Origin: Streptomyces aidingensis
GTDB lineage: Bacteria; Actinomycetota; Actinomycetes; Streptomycetales; Streptomycetaceae
Length of the DNA: 64,000 nucleotides
Direction of reading: 5' to 3'
Assembly: GCF_900112355.1 (NCBI RefSeq)
Contig: NZ_FOLM01000009.1
Location: 186,001 to 250,000, forward strand
The position numbers and the translations under genes are program-made. Under the pieces are notes generated by a model. That model made no database searches, had not been told where the DNA came from, and worked only from the letters and a program-made list of their open reading frames with translations. This document shows, in pieces, positions 23,747 through 31,576 of the stretch (positions within the stretch are counted from its first letter, which is position 1; every line of letters starts with the position of its first letter).

Positions 23747-24060
23747 ATCGGGTCCTTCGTCGCCGCGGGGACCGCCTCGCTCGGCGTCGCGGATTCCCGC
23801 ACCGGTCATGACCACTGTTGGACGCGTCAGCCGGGCCTTCTGTTGCTCCCATTTCCGGTCACGAACGCATCATTCCGGCCGGCTGCCGCTGTTCCGAGGG
23901 CCCGGTCGGCACGGGCGCGGCGGTCCTCGCGACCACCGCGCCCTTCGGAGACTCCGGCAGGTTCGTCCGGCACCACAACCCGAGCGTCGCTCGGTTTCTG
24001 CGCCCGTTTGTTCCCGGAGCCCTGCGCCGTCTCGGCTGAGGACCTGTGGGCATGCCGATC
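23747..24060. other. Intergenic region, no gene supported
   Basis: About 310 bases between the surface-protein gene and the uppP terminator, probably holding the promoter of the surface protein. Short frames on both strands start at TTG and have unnatural composition. Confidence 0.45.
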
Positions 24061-24086
24061 CGCGCGGAATCGGGAAATCCCGCGCG
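24061..24086 (-). terminator. Terminator after uppP
   Basis: CGCGCGG and CCGCGCG form a seven-base stem with a 12-base loop, 12 bases after the uppP stop. Confidence 0.55.
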
Positions 24087-24098
24087 TTTCCGCAAGTC

Positions 24099-24986
24099 TC
24101 ACTCTCCCTTGCCGAAGTCGGCTCCTTCCATGGGGTCCACCACTCCGCCCCAGACCAGGGCCAGGATCACGATGCCGCCGATGATCCGGTACCAGACGAA
24201 CGGGGCGAAGGTGCGGGTGGAGATCCACTTCATGAACCAGGCGATCACCGCATAGCCGACCACGAAGGAGATCACCGTGGCGAAGATGGTCATCGGCCAG
24301 GAGACGTGTGCCGCCTCCTCGCCGATGGAGCCGACCTCGTACAGCCCCGAGGCGAACACCGCCGGAATCGCCAGCAGGAACGAGTAACGTGCCGTCGCGG
24401 CCCGCGAGTAGCCCAGATACAGGCCGCCGGTCATGGTCACCCCGGAGCGGGACATGCCGGGGATCAGTGCCAGTGCCTGCCAGGCCCCGAAGACCAGGCC
24501 GTCGCGCACCCCCAGTTCCTCGATGCCCTTGCGCGGCCTGCCCGCCCGGTGCCGGCCGCCGGCCTCCGCCTGCGAGGCGATCCGGTCCGCGACGCCCAGC
24601 GCGATGCCCAGCACGATGAAGCTCGCCGCGATCAGCCGCAGGTCGCGGAACGGTCCCTCGATGGCGTCCTTGAGCAGCACGCCCAGCACGCCGATCGGGA
24701 TCGAGCCCAGAAGCACCAGCCAGCCCAGCCTGGCGTTGAGTTCGCCGCGTGCCTCCTTGCTGACCAGCGACCGGGCCCAGGCCGAGGCGATGTTCCAGAT
24801 GTCCCGGCGGAAGTAGATGAGAATGCCCAGCTCGGTGCCGAGCTGGAGTACCGCGGTGAACGCGGCGCCCGGGTCCTGCCACCCGGCGAGCACGGCGGTG
24901 AGCCGGATGTGGGCGCTGGACGACACGGGCAGGAACTCGGTCAGTCCCTGGACGAGCCCGTAGATGAGTGCTTCGAACCAAGACAT
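24099..24986 (-). CDS. uppP: Undecaprenyl-diphosphatase (BacA/UppP type)
   Basis: A 295-residue membrane phosphatase that recycles the undecaprenyl carrier for cell-wall synthesis and can give bacitracin resistance. Both family motifs are present: LTEFLPVSSSAHI near the N-terminus (Glu and Ser-rich loop) and IPGMSRSGVTM (the PGxSRSG motif with the catalytic Arg). About eight hydrophobic segments are seen, and the length is typical. The loop around AGGRHRAGRPRKGIEELG is basic and cytoplasmic. Confidence 0.95.
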   Translation of the reverse strand: MSWFEALIYGLVQGLTEFLPVSSSAHIRLTAVLAGWQDPGAAFTAVLQLGTELGILIYFRRDIWNIASAWARSLVSKEARGELNARLGWLVLLGSIPIGVLGVLLKDAIEGPFRDLRLIAASFIVLGIALGVADRIASQAEAGGRHRAGRPRKGIEELGVRDGLVFGAWQALALIPGMSRSGVTMTGGLYLGYSRAATARYSFLLAIPAVFASGLYEVGSIGEEAAHVSWPMTIFATVISFVVGYAVIAWFMKWISTRTFAPFVWYRIIGGIVILALVWGGVVDPMEGADFGKGE

Positions 24987-25326
24987 GGTGGGGTCTGCTC
25001 GTCCCTCAAGACGGTCGGAAGGGTGGAAACGGCGGCGCTCCGCCGGGATGGGTCTTGCGGCGGCGGGTGCGCAAGCTGATCGTATGCCGCGTATGCCCGC
25101 GTCATGGCCGCGGGGCGGAAATGATGATCAGTCCGGCGCGCCGTCCGGTACGGGGGCGCACGGCGGCGCGGGCGCGGCCGGCCGGATCCGGGCGGAGGCG
25201 AGAGTGCCGACGGCGGCCGGAGCAGCGGTCAGGGTGCAGGACGGGGGCACCGGGGGAGCGTAGCGGATCGGCACGGTCCGCCGGTGCGAACTGCCGTGCG
25301 GGCGGCCGGTGCCGCAGAATGCCGGG
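24987..25326. other. Intergenic region between divergent genes
   Basis: 340 bases that should contain the promoters of uppP (minus) and the synthase-like gene (plus). TACGAT on the minus strand (25084-25079) could be a -10 box but lacks a -35. No gene or repeat is supported. Confidence 0.4.
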
Positions 25327-26229
25327 GTGCACAGCTACCCGTCATCGGCCGGGCCGTCCCGGCCTCCGCTGCCCCGTTCCGGTGCCGGCCGGGTGCCGGT
25401 GACCGAGCCGGTGGACCGGGGCACCGCCCGGCTGCTGCCCGATGTCGACCGGCCGGGCGGCTGGCTGCTCACGGTGGACGACGCCCCGCAGTCGTATGTG
25501 GATCTGGACGCCCCGGACCATCTGGAGTTCGAGTACGCACGCCGGATCGGCCATGCCCTGGATCTGGCCGCGCCCCCGGGCCGCCCGCTGGACCTGCTGC
25601 ATCTGGGCGGCGGCGGCCTCACCCTGCCCCGGTACGCGGCACACACCCGTCCCGGTTCCCGGCAGACGGTGGTGGAGGCCGACGCGGCGCTGGCCGCCCT
25701 GGTGGAGCGGCGGCTGCCGCTGCCCCTGGGCTCCGGTGTCACCGTGCGCACCGCGGACGCCCGGGCCGCCCTCCGGACGGTGCCCGCCGCGGGCGCCGAT
25801 GTGCTGATCGCCGACGTCTTCGCCGGTACCCGCACCCCGGCCTCGCTCACCACGCTGGGTTTCGCCCGGGACGCCGCCCGGGCGCTGCGCCCCGGCGGGT
25901 GGTACCTGGCCAATCTCGCCGACGGGGCGCCGTTCGCCTTTCTGCGCGGCCAGCTCGCCGCCCTGGCCTCCGTCTTCGCCGGGGTGTGCCTGCTGGCCGA
26001 GCCCGCGGTGCTGCGCGGCCGGCGCTTCGGCAACGCCGTGCTGCTGGCCGCCGACGCCGGGCTGCCGGTGGCGGAGCTGGCCCGGCGCTGTGCCGCGGAC
26101 CCGTTCCCGGCCCGGGTGGTGCACGGCGCCGGGCTGGCGGAGCTGATCGGGGACGCGGAGCCGGTGGCCGACGAGAATGCCGCCCGGCCCTCGCCGAAGC
26201 CGCCGCCGGGCGCCTTCTCGGTGGGCTGA
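25327..26229 (+). CDS. Spermidine-synthase-like protein
   Basis: A 300-residue protein with the spermidine synthase / class I methyltransferase fold. It has GWLLTVDDAPQSYVDLDAPD and FEYARRIGHALDL at the start, then the nucleotide-binding glycine motif LLHLGGGGLTLPRY, acidic VVEAD, and GADVLIADVFAGTRTPASLT where synthases hold the catalytic Asp. Related actinobacterial proteins are annotated as fused-type or orphan polyamine synthases, but real aminopropyl transfer is unproven. The start is uncertain: GTG at 25327 is used, and GTG at 25396 is possible. Confidence 0.8.
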   Translation: MHSYPSSAGPSRPPLPRSGAGRVPVTEPVDRGTARLLPDVDRPGGWLLTVDDAPQSYVDLDAPDHLEFEYARRIGHALDLAAPPGRPLDLLHLGGGGLTLPRYAAHTRPGSRQTVVEADAALAALVERRLPLPLGSGVTVRTADARAALRTVPAAGADVLIADVFAGTRTPASLTTLGFARDAARALRPGGWYLANLADGAPFAFLRGQLAALASVFAGVCLLAEPAVLRGRRFGNAVLLAADAGLPVAELARRCAADPFPARVVHGAGLAELIGDAEPVADENAARPSPKPPPGAFSVG

Positions 26230-26264
26230 TCCCGGTGCGCCCGGCAGGGTGGCGGACGGCCTGG

Positions 26265-26290
26265 CCAGTGGTGCTACCCACTGGTAACAT
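26265..26290 (+). promoter_or_regulatory. Inverted repeat abutting a leaderless -10 box
   Basis: CCAGTGG-TGCTAC-CCACTGG (26265-26284) is a perfect seven-base dyad. TAACAT follows directly (26285-26290), and the ATG is six bases later with no ribosome site. A protein bound to the dyad would cover the -35/-10 spacer. Confidence 0.6.
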
Positions 26291-26296
26291 CTCGCC

Positions 26297-26749
26297 ATGC
26301 CGCAGACCCAGCCCGCCATCGGCGAGATGATGGCCGCGAACGTTCCCATGGTCCGCACCCTCGGGCTGGAGTTCCGGGAGACCACCCCGCAGCGGGCCGT
26401 GGTGGCCCTTCCCGACCAGTCCGCCTACCACAACCATGTCGGCGGACCGCACGCCGGAGCCATGTTCACCCTGGCCGAGTCGGCCAGCGGCGCCATCGTG
26501 CTGGCCGCCTTCGGCGACCAGCTCTCCCGCGCCCTTCCGCTGGCAGTCCGCGCCGAGATCGGCTACACCAAGCTCGCCATGGGCGAGGTGACCGCCACCG
26601 CCGAGCTGGGCCGCCCGGCCGCCGAGGTGGTCGCGGCCCTGGACGCGGGGGAGCGGCCCGAATTCCCGGTCCTGGTCGCCATCCGGCGCCCGGACGGGGC
26701 GGTGACCGCCGAGATGACCATCGTCTGGACGCTGCGCCCGCACGGCTGA
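26297..26749 (+). CDS. Hotdog-fold thioesterase (PaaI/DUF4442 type)
   Basis: A 150-residue single hotdog domain. AYHNHVGGPHAGAMFTLAES matches the helix and glycine turn of PaaI/YiiD-type thioesterases, with the Asn/His pocket and a Glu on the central helix. TAELGRPAAEVVAALDAGER and TAEMTIVWTLRP complete the sheet. It probably hydrolyses an acyl-CoA as a dimer or tetramer. The substrate is unknown. The message appears leaderless, with a dyad operator directly upstream. Confidence 0.84.
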   Translation: MPQTQPAIGEMMAANVPMVRTLGLEFRETTPQRAVVALPDQSAYHNHVGGPHAGAMFTLAESASGAIVLAAFGDQLSRALPLAVRAEIGYTKLAMGEVTATAELGRPAAEVVAALDAGERPEFPVLVAIRRPDGAVTAEMTIVWTLRPHG

Positions 26750-26885
26750 GCCGCCGTACACCGGGCGGCCCGGCGCCTGTTCCGGGGAGTTTCCTGACCG
26801 CCCGCGGGGATCGGTTACGCTTCCCGCGGGCGGCTCTCCCCGAGCGCCCGGGAACATCGCGGAGCGAAGGCGGGGGGAACGGCGG

Positions 26886-27569
26886 GTGGACATCCAGGCG
26901 TGGCTGGCGACGATCCCGCCGCTGGCCATCTACACCCTCGTGACCGCGGTCATCCTGATCGAGATGCTGGGCGTGCCGCTGCCCGGGGAGATCATCCTGG
27001 TCAGTGCCGCGCTGCTGGCCTCCCAGGGGCATGTGGACCCGCTCTGGGTCGGCATCTGCGCGACCGTCGGCGCCTGTGTGGGCGACTCTCTGGGCTATCT
27101 CATAGGCCTGCGCGGCGGCCGGCCGCTCTTCCAGTGGCTGGGCCGCAGATTCCCCGGACACTTCTCGCCCCGGAACGTCGCCCTGGCCGAGCGCGCCTTC
27201 GAGCGCTGGGGTGCCTGGGCGGTCTTCTTCGGGCGGTTCGTCGCGCTGCTGCGGATCTTCGCCGGTCCGCTGGCCGGGGTGCTGCGCATGCCCTACTGGA
27301 AGTTCGCCGCGGCGGACATTCCCGGCGGCGTCCTGTGGGCCGGCGGTACCACCGCGGTGATCTACTACGCCGGGGTGGTGGCCGAGGCCTGGCTGCACCG
27401 CTTCTCCTGGATCGGCCTGCTGGCCGCGGTGCTGTTCGGAGCGGCCTCGGTGCTGTGGATCAAGCGCCGGGCACGGCGGGCCGGCGCCTCGGACCCGGAG
27501 GCGGACGCGGGCCCGGAGGAATCCGCCGCCGCCCCGGCCGGCCGGACGCCGGTCGCCGTCCCGGACTGA
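26886..27569 (+). CDS. DedA-family membrane protein
   Basis: A 227-residue DedA/SNARE-associated family membrane protein. The family motifs are PLPGEIILVSAALLA (Glu in the re-entrant loop), GACVGDSLGYLIG and FGRFVALLRIFAGPLAGVLR (FxRxxPxxR-like). Family members include phospholipid and undecaprenyl-phosphate flippases. The last 45 residues are hydrophilic, acidic and probably disordered. A candidate promoter is CTGACC-N16-TACGCT around 26794-26821. The GTG start has a G-rich ribosome site. Confidence 0.9.
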   Translation: MDIQAWLATIPPLAIYTLVTAVILIEMLGVPLPGEIILVSAALLASQGHVDPLWVGICATVGACVGDSLGYLIGLRGGRPLFQWLGRRFPGHFSPRNVALAERAFERWGAWAVFFGRFVALLRIFAGPLAGVLRMPYWKFAAADIPGGVLWAGGTTAVIYYAGVVAEAWLHRFSWIGLLAAVLFGAASVLWIKRRARRAGASDPEADAGPEESAAAPAGRTPVAVPD

Positions 27570-27597
27570 ACGCGGCACGCCCACCGGGCCCGGCGGA

Positions 27598-28467
27598 TCA
27601 GCCGGAGGCCAGCAGCAGGGTGCCGGCCAGCGTCAGCGCCGCGCCCGCCGCCTGTACCGAGCGCAGCCGCTCGCGCAGCACTCCGCGCGCGGCCAGCGCG
27701 GTGACCACCGGGTAGAGCGAGGCGAGTACCGCCGCCACGGTCACCGGGCCGATCCCCGCCGCCAGCACATAGGTGCCGTTGGCCACCACATCGGCCACCC
27801 CGACGAACAGCAGCGCCGGGGTGGCCGCACGCAGCTCCGCCCGGCCGCCGGCGGGCAGTACCGGTACCCCGCGCCGGTGCGCCGCGGCCAGCGCCGCCCC
27901 GCCGGCCAGCACATTGCACAGCCGCTGCACCAGCAGCGCGAGCAGCAGGCCGCCCAGGGACTCCCCGTCGGACGCCTCGGCGATCAGCGCCAGCACCCCG
28001 CCGAAGCCCAGCGCCGCCGCCAGGGTGAGCAGCAGCGCCCGCTGCCGTACCGGGGCCGTGCCGCCGCGCTCCGGTCCGCCGGCCAGTACCACGCCCGTCA
28101 CGGCCAGGGCGATGCCCGCGTACTGCAGGGCGGCCGGGCGCTCGCCCACCACCATGGCGACCGTCACCGGGACCGCCACCGCGGTCGCGACCAGCGGGGA
28201 GACCACGCCCATCGGGCCCAGGGCCAGCGCCCGGTAGAAGCAGATCATGGCCAGCGGGCCGAGGGCGCCGGCCGCCACGGCGAACCACAGCCGGCCGTCG
28301 GCGTGCTGCCAGGCCCCGGTGGCCAGCACTCCGGCGGCCAGCACCAGTGCGGCCAGGGTCTGGGAGACCACCACCACGGTGAGCGCGGGTACCCGGCGGG
28401 CCAGCATTCCGCCGCCGAAGTCGGCCAGACCCCACAGCACGCTCGTGGCCAGGGCCAGCACCACCAT
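27598..28467 (-). CDS. EamA-family (DMT) transporter, divergent
   Basis: A 289-residue ten-helix drug/metabolite transporter with two EamA repeats (ATSVLWGLADFGGGMLARR; FYRALALGPMGVVSPLVATA; GTYVLAAGIGPVTVAAVLAS). The ATG has GAGG eight bases upstream, favouring it over a GTG 14 codons earlier. It is divergent from an XRE-cupin regulator, a frequent pairing in which the regulator controls the exporter. The substrate is unknown, perhaps an amino acid or related metabolite. Confidence 0.87.
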   Translation of the reverse strand: MVVLALATSVLWGLADFGGGMLARRVPALTVVVVSQTLAALVLAAGVLATGAWQHADGRLWFAVAAGALGPLAMICFYRALALGPMGVVSPLVATAVAVPVTVAMVVGERPAALQYAGIALAVTGVVLAGGPERGGTAPVRQRALLLTLAAALGFGGVLALIAEASDGESLGGLLLALLVQRLCNVLAGGAALAAAHRRGVPVLPAGGRAELRAATPALLFVGVADVVANGTYVLAAGIGPVTVAAVLASLYPVVTALAARGVLRERLRSVQAAGAALTLAGTLLLASG

Positions 28468-28483
28468 GGGGACACCTCGCAGT

Positions 28484-28553
28484 ACAGTGCGGTGGACTTC
28501 AGCCCTCACCTTAGTTCACTGCACTGGACGTCGGCATCAAAAATACTGCACTG
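28484..28553. promoter_or_regulatory. Three GCACTG sites between EamA and XRE-cupin genes
   Basis: ACTGCACTG occurs at 28518-28526 and 28545-28553, 27 bases apart. A third half-site in inverted orientation (ACAGTGC) lies at 28484-28490. The region is AT-richer than its flanks. These are good candidate sites for the XRE-cupin protein to control both divergent genes. Confidence 0.58.
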
Positions 28554-28599
28554 TCAGTGTGATCTGCGCGACGTCCGCCGCCGCGCACCGGAGGCGCCC

Positions 28600-29172
28600 A
28601 TGACCGACCTCGACCAGCTCGCCCGGGCCCTGGGCCGCAGCCTGAAACAGTTGCGCGTCCGCCGCGGTCTGTCCCTGGACGCCCTGGCGGCACGGGCCGG
28701 GGTCAGCCGGGGCATGCTCATCCAGATGGAGCAGGCCCGGACCAACCCCAGTGTGGGCACCGTGGTCAAGGTCGCCGACGCCCTCGGCATCAGCCTCACC
28801 ACCCTGTTCGAGCAGGGGCTGCGCCCCGCCGTCCGGCTCACCCCGCCCGGCCGCGCGGTCCGGCTGTGGTCCACCCCGGCCGGCAGCCACTCCACCCTGC
28901 TGGCCGGGACCGAGGCGCCCGGCCCCCTGGAGATGTGGAGCTGGCGGCTGATGCCCGGCGAGGGCCACACCTCCGACCCGCACCCGCCCGGCACCACCGA
29001 ACTGCTGCACGTCACCTCGGGCGTGCTCACCCTCACCGTGGACGGCGAGTCCCACGAGGTGCCCGCGGGCACCTCCGCCGCCTTCGGCAGCCATGTGGCG
29101 CACGGCTACCGCAACGAGGGCGGGGAACCGGTGGAGATGACGATGGCGGTCTCCGTCCCGCCGCCCCGCTGA
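28600..29172 (+). CDS. XRE-family regulator with cupin domain
   Basis: A 190-residue regulator. An HTH domain at about residues 8-62 (GRSLKQLRVRRGLSLDALAA, GVSRGMLIQMEQARTNPSVG) is joined to a C-terminal cupin (EMWSWRLMPGEGHTSDPHPP, GTTELLHVTSGVLTLTVDGE, VAHGYRNEG) with the His residues of a possible metal site. Ribosome site GGAGG lies seven bases before the ATG. Proteins of this build often sense small ligands and control adjacent transporters, here the divergent EamA gene. Confidence 0.9.
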   Translation: MTDLDQLARALGRSLKQLRVRRGLSLDALAARAGVSRGMLIQMEQARTNPSVGTVVKVADALGISLTTLFEQGLRPAVRLTPPGRAVRLWSTPAGSHSTLLAGTEAPGPLEMWSWRLMPGEGHTSDPHPPGTTELLHVTSGVLTLTVDGESHEVPAGTSAAFGSHVAHGYRNEGGEPVEMTMAVSVPPPR

Positions 29173-29199
29173 ACCCGGCCGCCGCCCCCGGCGGGCCGC

Positions 29200-29631
29200 T
29201 CAGGCCCGGCCCGCCGCCAGATCGCGGAACTCCGGGCGGCGCAGCTCGATCGCCGGGCACCGGTCCATCACCATCTCCAGACCCGCCTCCCGCACCCGCC
29301 GGTACGCCTCCTCGTCCACCACGTCCAGCTGGAACCAGACCGCCTTCGCCCCGGCGGCGACCGCCTCGTCGGCCACCGCGCCCGCCAGCCGGCTGTTGAC
29401 GAACACGTCCACCACATCGACCGGGAACGGGATCTCGGCCAGCGAGGCGTAGCCGCGCTCGCCGTGCACCGTCTCCGCCCGGGGATGCACCGGCACGATC
29501 CGCTTGCCGTGCCGCTGGAGCACGGCCGCCACACCGTAGGCGGGCCGTTCCCGGTTGCCGGAGAGCCCGACCACCGCCCAGGTCCCGCCGCCCGTCAGAA
29601 TCCTGCGCACCGTCTCATCGGTTCCGTACAT
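29200..29631 (-). CDS. CoA-binding domain protein (YccU-like)
   Basis: A 143-residue single-domain CoA-binding Rossmann protein (WAVVGLSGNRERPAYGVAAV, GKRIVPVHPR, DVVDVFVNSRLAGAVADEAV, AKAVWFQLDVV, and C-terminal VMDRCPAIELRR). The conserved Cys in DRCPAIE is a family hallmark. The function is not established. ATG is chosen by family length; a GTG six codons upstream is possible. Neither has a strong ribosome site. Confidence 0.87.
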   Translation of the reverse strand: MYGTDETVRRILTGGGTWAVVGLSGNRERPAYGVAAVLQRHGKRIVPVHPRAETVHGERGYASLAEIPFPVDVVDVFVNSRLAGAVADEAVAAGAKAVWFQLDVVDEEAYRRVREAGLEMVMDRCPAIELRRPEFRDLAAGRA

Positions 29632-29679
29632 GCAGGCGTCAACCGGCACCCGGGCCCCGCCATTCCCCGCCGGCGCGCC

Positions 29680-29685
29680 TAGGCT
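29680..29685 (+). promoter_or_regulatory. -10 box of a leaderless YigZ transcript
   Basis: TAGGCT is followed by seven bases and the ATG, without a ribosome site. Confidence 0.45.
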
Positions 29686-29692
29686 TGGCCGG

Positions 29693-30349
29693 ATGCGGGA
29701 CCAGCGCAGCCACGGGGAGCCGGAGGACGACCGCTATCGCACGGTGGCCGGCGAGAGCCTCCACGAGACGGAGGTCAACCGGTCACGGTTCCTGTGCGCC
29801 CTGGCCCCGGCCGGCACCGAGGAGGAGGCCCGGGCGTTCATCGCCCGGATCCGCGCCCGCCACCCGGACGCCGCCCACCACTGCTGGGCCTATGTGATCG
29901 GCGCCGACGCGGCCGTCCAGCGCGGCGACGACGACGGCGAACCCGGCGGCACCGCGGGCCCGCCCATGCTCCGGATGCTGCTGCGGCGCGGCATGCGCTG
30001 CACCGTCGCCGTGGTCACCCGCTACTTCGGCGGCGTCAAACTCGGTGCGGGCGGCCTGATCCGCGCCTATGGCGGCGCCGTGGGGGAGGCCCTGGACGCC
30101 GCCGGGACCGTGACCCGCCGCCGCATGCGGCTGGCCTCCGTCACCGTCGGCCACGACCGGGCGGGCAAACTGGAGAACGAACTCCGCGCCGCCGGATACG
30201 CGGTGCGCTCGGTGACCTACGGCTCCCGGGTCACCATCGAGATCGGCCTGCCCGGCTCGGCCGCCGCCGGCTTCTGCGCCTGGCTCGCCGACACCACGGC
30301 CGGCACCGCCCGGGCCGAACTCGGGCCCGAATGGTACGGACCGCCCTGA
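29693..30349 (+). CDS. YigZ/IMPACT-family protein
   Basis: A 218-residue IMPACT family protein. The N-terminal UPF0029 domain shows EVNRSRFLCALAP, HHCWAYVIG, DDGEPGGTAGPPML and VVTRYFGGVKLGAGGLIRAY, the classic signature. The C-terminal ferredoxin-like domain follows (AGKLENELRAAGYAVRSVTY). Eukaryotic IMPACT regulates Gcn2; bacterial roles are unclear. The start codon is probably the first base of the mRNA. Confidence 0.92.
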   Translation: MRDQRSHGEPEDDRYRTVAGESLHETEVNRSRFLCALAPAGTEEEARAFIARIRARHPDAAHHCWAYVIGADAAVQRGDDDGEPGGTAGPPMLRMLLRRGMRCTVAVVTRYFGGVKLGAGGLIRAYGGAVGEALDAAGTVTRRRMRLASVTVGHDRAGKLENELRAAGYAVRSVTYGSRVTIEIGLPGSAAAGFCAWLADTTAGTARAELGPEWYGPP

Positions 30350-30401
30350 CCGGCCGGAGGCCGCCGGGAGGCCGGGGTGCCGGAGTGTCGGCGCCCGGGC
30401 C

Positions 30402-30407
30402 TACAGT
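30402..30407 (+). promoter_or_regulatory. -10 box of the sbcDC operon
   Basis: TACAGT ends eight bases before the ATG of sbcD. There is no ribosome site between them, so the message appears leaderless or nearly so. Confidence 0.45.
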
Positions 30408-30415
30408 GATCGACC

Positions 30416-31576
30416 ATGCGCTTCCTGCACACGTCGGACTGGCATCTCGGCCGTGCCTTCCACCGCGTCGGACTGCTCGACGCCCAGCGCGCCTTCATCG
30501 ACCATCTGATCGCCACCGTACGCGACAAGCAGGCCGACGCCCTCCTGGTCTCCGGCGACATCTACGACCGGGCGGTCCCCCCGCTGCCCGCCGTCGAGCT
30601 GTTCGACGAAACCCTGCACCGGCTGGCCGGGCTGGGCATCCCGGTGATCATGATCTCCGGCAACCACGACTCGCCCCGCCGCCTGGGCGTCGGCGCGGGC
30701 CTGCTGGAACGCAGCAACATCCATCTGCGCACCGACCCGGAATCCTGCGGCGAGCCGGTGCTGCTGCACGACGCCCACGGCGGCATCGCCGTCTACCCGC
30801 TGCCCTATCTGGAACCCGCGCTGGTCCGCGAGCGGCTCGGTGCCGAACGCCCCGGCCACACCGAGGTGCTGGCCGCCGCCATGCGCCGGGTCCGCCGGGA
30901 TCTGGCCGCCCGCCCGGCCGGCACCCGCTCCGTCGTCCTCGCCCACGCCTTCGTCACCGGCGGCGAGGAGAGCGACAGCGAACGCGACATCACCGCGGGC
31001 GGCGCCGCCTCCGTACCGCGCACCCTGTTCGACGGCGTCGACTACGTCGCCCTCGGCCATCTGCACGGCGCCCAGGCCCTCACCGAACGGATCCGCTACT
31101 CCGGCTCCCCGCTGGCCTACTCCTTCTCCGAGACCGGCCACCGCAAGAGCCTGTGGCTCATCGGGCTCGGCCCCGGCGGGCGGATCGAGCAGGACGAGCG
31201 CCTCGACTGCCCGGTGCCCCGCCCGCTGGCCCGGCTGCGCGGCACCCTGGACCACCTGCTCACCGACCCCGCCCTGGAGGAATGCCGGGAGCACTGGGTG
31301 GAGGCCACCCTCACCGACCCCGGCCGGCCGCCGGACCCCATGGCGCGGCTGGGCGAGCGCTTCCCGCATCTGCTCAGCCTGGTCTTCGAACCGCGGCGCG
31401 CCGCCGGCACCCCGGCCGGCCCCCGCTACGGCGACCGGCTGCGCGACCGCACCGACCAGCAGATCGCCGGGGACTTCCTCCGCCACGTCCGCGGCGGCCG
31501 GGAACCCGACCCCGGGGAAGGCGCCCTGCTCGCCGCCGCCCTGGAGGGCGCCCGCACCCAGGAGCAGCAGCGGTGA
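30416..31576 (+). CDS. sbcD: Exonuclease subunit SbcD
   Basis: A 386-residue Mre11-type metallophosphoesterase, the nuclease subunit of SbcCD, which cleaves hairpins and processes DNA ends. All phosphoesterase motifs are seen: HTSDWHLGR, SGDIYDR, ISGNHDSP, VVLAHAFVTGG and LGHLHGAQ, which bind two metal ions. The C-terminal capping region ends in a Glu/Gln-rich helix. The stop overlaps the sbcC start by four bases (GTGA). Confidence 0.96.
   Translation: MRFLHTSDWHLGRAFHRVGLLDAQRAFIDHLIATVRDKQADALLVSGDIYDRAVPPLPAVELFDETLHRLAGLGIPVIMISGNHDSPRRLGVGAGLLERSNIHLRTDPESCGEPVLLHDAHGGIAVYPLPYLEPALVRERLGAERPGHTEVLAAAMRRVRRDLAARPAGTRSVVLAHAFVTGGEESDSERDITAGGAASVPRTLFDGVDYVALGHLHGAQALTERIRYSGSPLAYSFSETGHRKSLWLIGLGPGGRIEQDERLDCPVPRPLARLRGTLDHLLTDPALEECREHWVEATLTDPGRPPDPMARLGERFPHLLSLVFEPRRAAGTPAGPRYGDRLRDRTDQQIAGDFLRHVRGGREPDPGEGALLAAALEGARTQEQQR

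Noticed and set aside
23859..24095. 78-codon minus frame after uppP
   Set aside because: TTG start, no ribosome site, very R/P-rich, and it overlaps the likely terminator.
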